Source: Candidatus Krumholzibacteriota bacterium
GTDB lineage: Bacteria > Krumholzibacteriota > Krumholzibacteriia > Krumholzibacteriales > Krumholzibacteriaceae
Assembly: GCA_030613345.1 (NCBI GenBank)
Contig: JAUWMD010000095.1
Location: 1-8,786, forward strand
Direction: 5' to 3'
Length of the DNA: 8,786 nucleotides
A program made the position numbers and the translations under genes. Below, piece by piece: positions 6,325 through 8,786 of the stretch. Below the pieces are notes generated by a model that did not search any database, was not told the origin of the DNA, and was given only the letters and a program-made list of their open reading frames with translations. Position 1 is the first letter of the stretch. Each line of letters opens with the position of its first letter.

Positions 6325-7055
6325 CAGGAGTCCGGTTTCTGGTCTGCCGGAAAATATATCAGGATCCGCCCGCATGCCTCGCAGCTCAGTATGGTATCGT
6401 TGCGCCTGATCTCGTGCGCATGCTGCGCCGGAACCCGGCTGAAGCACCCCTGGCATACGTTGCCTATGAGGTTCGCCACTCCGGAATCCCTTTTTACATT
6501 CAGTATCCGCTCGTAGCGCTTTCGTATCCTCTCGGAGAGCAGGGGAAGGGTCCTGGCCTTCTCCCCTTCCAGCCTGGCAAGCGTCGCCTTCGCCTCCTCG
6601 ATCTTGTCCTCCCAGTCCTTTTTCGCGGCGAGCTTGGCATCTTTCTCGGTGTTGATCTTATCGGTGGCCGCGTCCACTTCCTTCTTCTCGGCCTCGATAA
6701 GGTCGAGAAGCTCGAGAATGCGGTTTTCGTGCCCGTCGATCTTCTTCTCGAGAAACTGGATCTCGGAGGTCTTCGCCGCGTACTCCTTGTTGTCCTTCAC
6801 TTTCAGCAGCTCGTTATTCTTCGTGACGATAGCCGCACGGTCGTCCTTGACATCGCCGTCGAGACGGATCTTCTCCCTCTTGAGTTTCTCCATCTCAGTC
6901 TCTGCCTCGGTGTATCGCTCGTCCATGTCGCTCACTTCCTTCTCGAGTTTCTTGATCGTGAGCGGGGTCGTCTCGAGGAGCCTTTTGTTCTCCTTCATCT
7001 GGAGATCTTTCTGTGCCAGCTGGATGAGAAACTGGATGTCGCTTTCCACCGTCAT
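6324..7055 (-). CDS. coiled-coil protein with C-terminal C4 zinc ribbon (DUF164 / zf-RING_7 type)
   Basis: Widespread bacterial family of unproven function, suspected to bind nucleic acid. Of 243 residues, about 10-190 are a long, highly charged coiled coil. It contains the family motif VKDNKEYAAKTSEI (86-99), which likely marks the hairpin turn region of the antiparallel coil. The C-terminus holds a zinc ribbon with CQGC (201-204) and CEAC (225-228), spaced 20 residues apart. The ATG at 7055 is chosen because it has GAGGTG 10 nt upstream and gives the usual family length; a longer frame to 7133 would run through a terminator hairpin. Its stop overlaps the RNase HI start. Pairing of this family with RNase HI is also known elsewhere (Mycobacterium Rv2229c beside Rv2228c), so a joint role at RNA-DNA hybrids is a reasonable guess, not shown. 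Expression may be controlled by the attenuator-like leader upstream. Confidence 0.92.
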   Translation of the reverse strand: MTVESDIQFLIQLAQKDLQMKENKRLLETTPLTIKKLEKEVSDMDERYTEAETEMEKLKREKIRLDGDVKDDRAAIVTKNNELLKVKDNKEYAAKTSEIQFLEKKIDGHENRILELLDLIEAEKKEVDAATDKINTEKDAKLAAKKDWEDKIEEAKATLARLEGEKARTLPLLSERIRKRYERILNVKRDSGVANLIGNVCQGCFSRVPAQHAHEIRRNDTILSCEACGRILIYFPADQKPDS

Positions 7056-7079
7056 AGTCAATCTGCACCTCTCGTCGCT

Positions 7080-7108
7080 AAAAAAAATGCTTCCCGGACG
7101 GGAAGCAT
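7080..7108 (-). terminator. intrinsic terminator in the leader of the zinc-ribbon gene
   Basis: Perfect 9-bp stem on the minus strand (ATGCTTCCC with GGGAAGCAT), loop GTCC, followed at once by eight T counting the last stem base. It works only in the minus direction. It ends just 25 nt before the zinc-ribbon ATG, too little room for a separate promoter, so it should stop or attenuate transcripts entering that gene. Confidence 0.88.
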
Positions 7109-7220
7109 CTGATAAGGCATGCTGATATCGCACCCGGGCTTGCCCGGTCGCGGAGCGATGGGATTGTTGTAAGCTCTCTCCATACCTGTCGTTTCGTTTT
7201 CAAAGATCAGGCAATAAAAA
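7080..7220 (-). ncRNA. structured leader or small RNA ending in a terminator
   Basis: If transcription starts after the -10 box at 7232-7227, an RNA of about 130-140 nt runs to the terminator at 7080. It holds a strong GC hairpin at 7152-7129 (CGCG-A-CCGGG, loop CAAG, CCCGG-G-UGCG) and then the terminator. The arm AGCAT at 7123-7119 can pair with AUGCU of the terminator's 5' arm, a short alternative hairpin of the antiterminator kind. A 41-codon reading frame (7183-7058, ATG to TGA) also crosses both hairpins and ends 2 nt before the downstream ATG, but it has a poor ribosome-binding site. I do not match it to 6S, SRP RNA, tmRNA or a known riboswitch. It could be a cis-acting leader or an independent small RNA. 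Confidence 0.45.
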
Positions 7221-7226
7221 AAAGAG

Positions 7227-7253
7227 ATTATAGGAATCCAGCATAGCGGTCAA
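7227..7253 (-). promoter_or_regulatory. promoter candidate for the 7080-7220 leader and zinc-ribbon gene
   Basis: On the minus strand a perfect -10 box TATAAT (7232-7227) with TTGACC (7253-7248) upstream. The spacer is only 15 bp, shorter than optimal, and an A-rich run precedes the -35 box. It lies within 55 nt of the end of the propeller gene. The position, just upstream of a structured leader, supports it. Confidence 0.5.
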
Positions 7254-7279
7254 GTTTTTTTCGATAGTAACTGACCGGA

Positions 7280-8386
7280 TCACTGGTACATCGGTATGGG
7301 CGTCTCTTCGACGGCGGCAGCCTCCAGGCCTGTCGTCTCGTACGAGAACTCGGTGATCGACCAGGTCGACCCGCCGTCCGTCGTGGCCAGCACGACCGTA
7401 TATACTACCGAGCGGCCCTCGATCATTTCTTCCCTGCCCCTGCCCGCTATCCAGCCGCGCGAGGAATCGACGAAATGTACGGCGCGAAGGTCGACGATCC
7501 TCTCGTCCTCCGGCGCTACATCCGTCCAGGTAGCCCCGCCGTCCATAGTGCGTAGAATCGAGGTCTTTCCCACGGCGATGACCGACATCGCGTCGTGGAT
7601 GAAGAACTCGCGGACCGTGGCCGTCTCCATCTGCGTCATCCAGGTCCGCCCGCCGTCGGTCGTCTTCATTACGGCGGCACCGCCCGCCCATCCGGTCTCC
7701 TTGTCGTTGAACTCGATGGTGACGATCCCCCTCAGGATCGAGGCGTTCGAACCCTGTACGGCCGACCAGGTCAGGCCGCCGTCTTCGGTGACGTAAACGA
7801 GTTCGGGATCGGAGTCTGTCCACTTGCTTCCCATCATGTATGCGTTGTCCTCGTCTACCACTGTCATCGACCAGGCGCCCCGGTACTCTTCGATCGGGAG
7901 CCAGTTGTTTACCCAGTTTCTCCCGCCGTCCTCGGTCACGAAGACGCCATGATACCCGAGGATGAACCCCTCGGTGTCGCTGACGAACCTGACCTCGAAC
8001 AGGTCGTCCATCTGGGGATACCCTGTGAAGATCTGCCTCTCCCAGGTATACCCGCCGTCATCGGAGACGTACAGCCTGCCCTCACGCCCGACGACCCAGC
8101 CGTTCTGCGTATCGGAGAAGTAGACTCCCCTGCTGTCGAGCTCATCGATCGTTACGGGCGTCCAGTTCTCTCCGCCGTCCTCGGTTACAACAGCCGTACC
8201 GAGCCGCCCTACGATCCAGCCGTGGTCGGCGTCGGCGAAGTAGACGTCGTTCGTCCCGAACAGCTCGTTCTTGATCTCGAGCGGAGGCTCGGGCGCAACG
8301 GAGCTGTCATCCGAGCAGGAATGTGTCTCGAAAAGTATGAATGCGATGATCATGAGGGCGAGTAGGAAGCTGCGCCTGAGTTGCAT
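7280..8386 (-). CDS. exported seven-repeat Ycf48/BNR-like beta-propeller protein
   Basis: Of 368 residues, the N-terminus is a signal or anchor segment: MQLRRS, a hydrophobic core FLLALMIIAFILF (7-19), then ETHSCSDDSS. Cys24 could be a lipobox cysteine, but the preceding residues are atypical, so lipoprotein status is uncertain. The rest is seven repeats, each with a hydrophobic strand, a GW-like turn and a closing T-DGG-TW motif. The DGG positions are 70, 110, 153, 202, 244, 282 and 337. Seven units fit a closed seven-bladed propeller as in Ycf48/HCF136, which assists photosystem II assembly in phototrophs. Nothing here points to photosynthesis, and in other bacteria such proteins have no fixed role. 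The ATG at 8386 has GGGAG 6 nt upstream; the TTG at 8407 seven codons earlier lacks this spacing. It is probably monocistronic: a different promoter and a terminator separate it from the next gene. Confidence 0.85.
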   Translation of the reverse strand: MQLRRSFLLALMIIAFILFETHSCSDDSSVAPEPPLEIKNELFGTNDVYFADADHGWIVGRLGTAVVTEDGGENWTPVTIDELDSRGVYFSDTQNGWVVGREGRLYVSDDGGYTWERQIFTGYPQMDDLFEVRFVSDTEGFILGYHGVFVTEDGGRNWVNNWLPIEEYRGAWSMTVVDEDNAYMMGSKWTDSDPELVYVTEDGGLTWSAVQGSNASILRGIVTIEFNDKETGWAGGAAVMKTTDGGRTWMTQMETATVREFFIHDAMSVIAVGKTSILRTMDGGATWTDVAPEDERIVDLRAVHFVDSSRGWIAGRGREEMIEGRSVVYTVVLATTDGGSTWSITEFSYETTGLEAAAVEETPIPMYQ

Positions 8387-8469
8387 TATTGACTCCCGCC
8401 GTTGCAAAGTAAAGCTGTGTAATATATCGGCTTATAGCCGTCCTGCATCGGCCGGACAGCTCAAGTCCT

Positions 8470-8503
8470 TTTATATCATCTAGATAGCTTCCCACACCGT
8501 GTG
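8470..8503 (-). promoter_or_regulatory. possible promoter with palindromic site upstream of the propeller gene
   Basis: On the minus strand TGATATAAA (8478-8470) looks like an extended -10 element. Its -35 region, 17 bp upstream, has no consensus but coincides with the palindrome CACAC-G-GTGTG (8503-8493). That layout would suit an activator- or repressor-controlled promoter. The leader would be about 75-80 nt. The evidence is only positional, and chance is possible. Confidence 0.3.
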
Positions 8504-8600
8504 ACGTTCAGCCATAGCGCACCCGCGGGCGGGAAACAACAGGAAATCCCACGCAATCTTCAGGCCGGATAAAGAGCCTGTAAAGGGCCGTATACAGTAA

Positions 8601-8786
8601 TTATATATCTTCTGGAGCGAAATGCCAGAGCAGCTTCCAGTCTCCCCCGTCCTGGTACTCGTAGCAGGAGACCTCGGCGGTCCTGAACTCAGTGTTCCAC
8701 CCGCAAACCTCGCCGCGGGTAAGCTCGCACGAGAGCAGTCCCATGAACGGCATGTGGCCCACGAGCATCGCACCCGGCGATGAAGC
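8601..8786 (-). CDS. SixA-like histidine phosphatase family, C-terminal end (cut by window edge)
   Basis: The last 61 codons of a gene whose start lies beyond the window. The reading frame gives MLVGHMPFMGLLSCEL near its beginning, matching the second catalytic His region (VGH-P) of the histidine phosphatase superfamily. Next come a strand-rich GEVCGWNTEFRTAEVSCYEY segment and a final GDWKLLWHFAPEDI before TAA. The end pattern, W-L-W--P, resembles SixA phosphohistidine phosphatases, which remove phosphate from histidine phosphotransfer domains. The first catalytic motif (RHG) would lie outside the window, so the subfamily is not certain. The 214 nt between it and the propeller gene show no clear terminator with a U-tract. 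Confidence 0.75.
   Translation of the reverse strand, partial: ASSPGAMLVGHMPFMGLLSCELTRGEVCGWNTEFRTAEVSCYEYQDGGDWKLLWHFAPEDI

Noticed and set aside
6325..6456. N-terminal extension of the RNase HI frame
   Set aside because: It is the zinc-ribbon coding region read in another frame; the TGATG overlap start is better placed.
5086..6516. 476-codon plus-strand reading frame across recJ, rnpB and rnhA
   Set aside because: It runs antisense through the certain RNase P RNA and two conserved proteins, and its translation looks like no protein family; long antisense frames are expected in GC-rich DNA.
7080..7220. 6S RNA, SRP RNA or tRNA in the leader upstream of the zinc-ribbon gene
   Set aside because: There is no GGAAGGAAGCAG-like SRP tip, no T-loop or acceptor stem, and the 5' and 3' ends do not form the long closing stem of 6S RNA.
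7280..8386. DNA direct-repeat array
   Set aside because: The recurrent CCGCCGTC-like blocks are the codons of the protein's DGG-TW repeats; they are degenerate and protein-level, not a DNA repeat or CRISPR.
8505..8600. terminator for the SixA-like gene
   Set aside because: Only a 5-bp stem (CAGGC with GCCTG) with no U-tract can be drawn after its stop codon.
8480..8773. 97-codon minus-strand frame at the right edge
   Set aside because: Its Cys/Ser/Arg-rich translation is a shadow; the neighbouring frame gives the SixA-like C-terminus ending at 8601.

Overview
The window is a chromosomal housekeeping stretch from a moderately GC-rich bacterium. Every gene that can be supported lies on the minus strand, so the text below runs from high to low coordinates. 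Shine-Dalgarno motifs and sigma70-like promoters are readable. The gene mix (ribosomal proteins, RNase P RNA, RecJ, D-tyrosyl-type tRNA deacylase, Maf, YjbQ, MtnA) gives no firm phylum. A Ycf48-type beta-propeller protein beside such a cluster would fit an uncultured environmental lineage, but that is only an impression. I see no mobile element, CRISPR array, tRNA, prophage gene or sign of recent transfer.

Layout. At the right edge is the C-terminal end of a SixA-like histidine phosphatase (8601-8786). Next comes an exported protein built from seven Ycf48/BNR-like repeats (7280-8386). A 224-nt gap follows. It carries a consensus -10 box, a strong GC hairpin and a textbook intrinsic terminator, and it ends at the start of a coiled-coil/zinc-ribbon (DUF164) gene (6324-7055). 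That gene overlaps an RNase HI gene with an N-terminal extension (5677-6324). The 478-nt gap after RNase HI contains the RNase P RNA gene rnpB (about 5231-5602) with two overlapping promoter candidates. Then follow recJ (3471-5198), dtd (3013-3459), maf (2399-3016), a YjbQ-family gene (1978-2397) and mtnA (841-1977). These last five are spaced by 11, -4, 1 and 0 nt, which is a tight, probably translationally coupled operon. A separate consensus promoter (788-816) drives rplM (307-738) and rpsI (1-246, cut by the window edge, TTG start).

Together the central block handles nucleic-acid quality control: RNA in hybrids (RNase HI), tRNA 5' maturation (RNase P RNA), single-strand DNA resection (RecJ), mischarged tRNA (Dtd) and non-canonical nucleotides (Maf). 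Two metabolic genes, yjbQ and mtnA, ride at its end. The parts most worth a second look are the attenuator-like leader before the DUF164 gene and the placement of rnpB inside the cluster. I did not find a convincing new multi-gene system.
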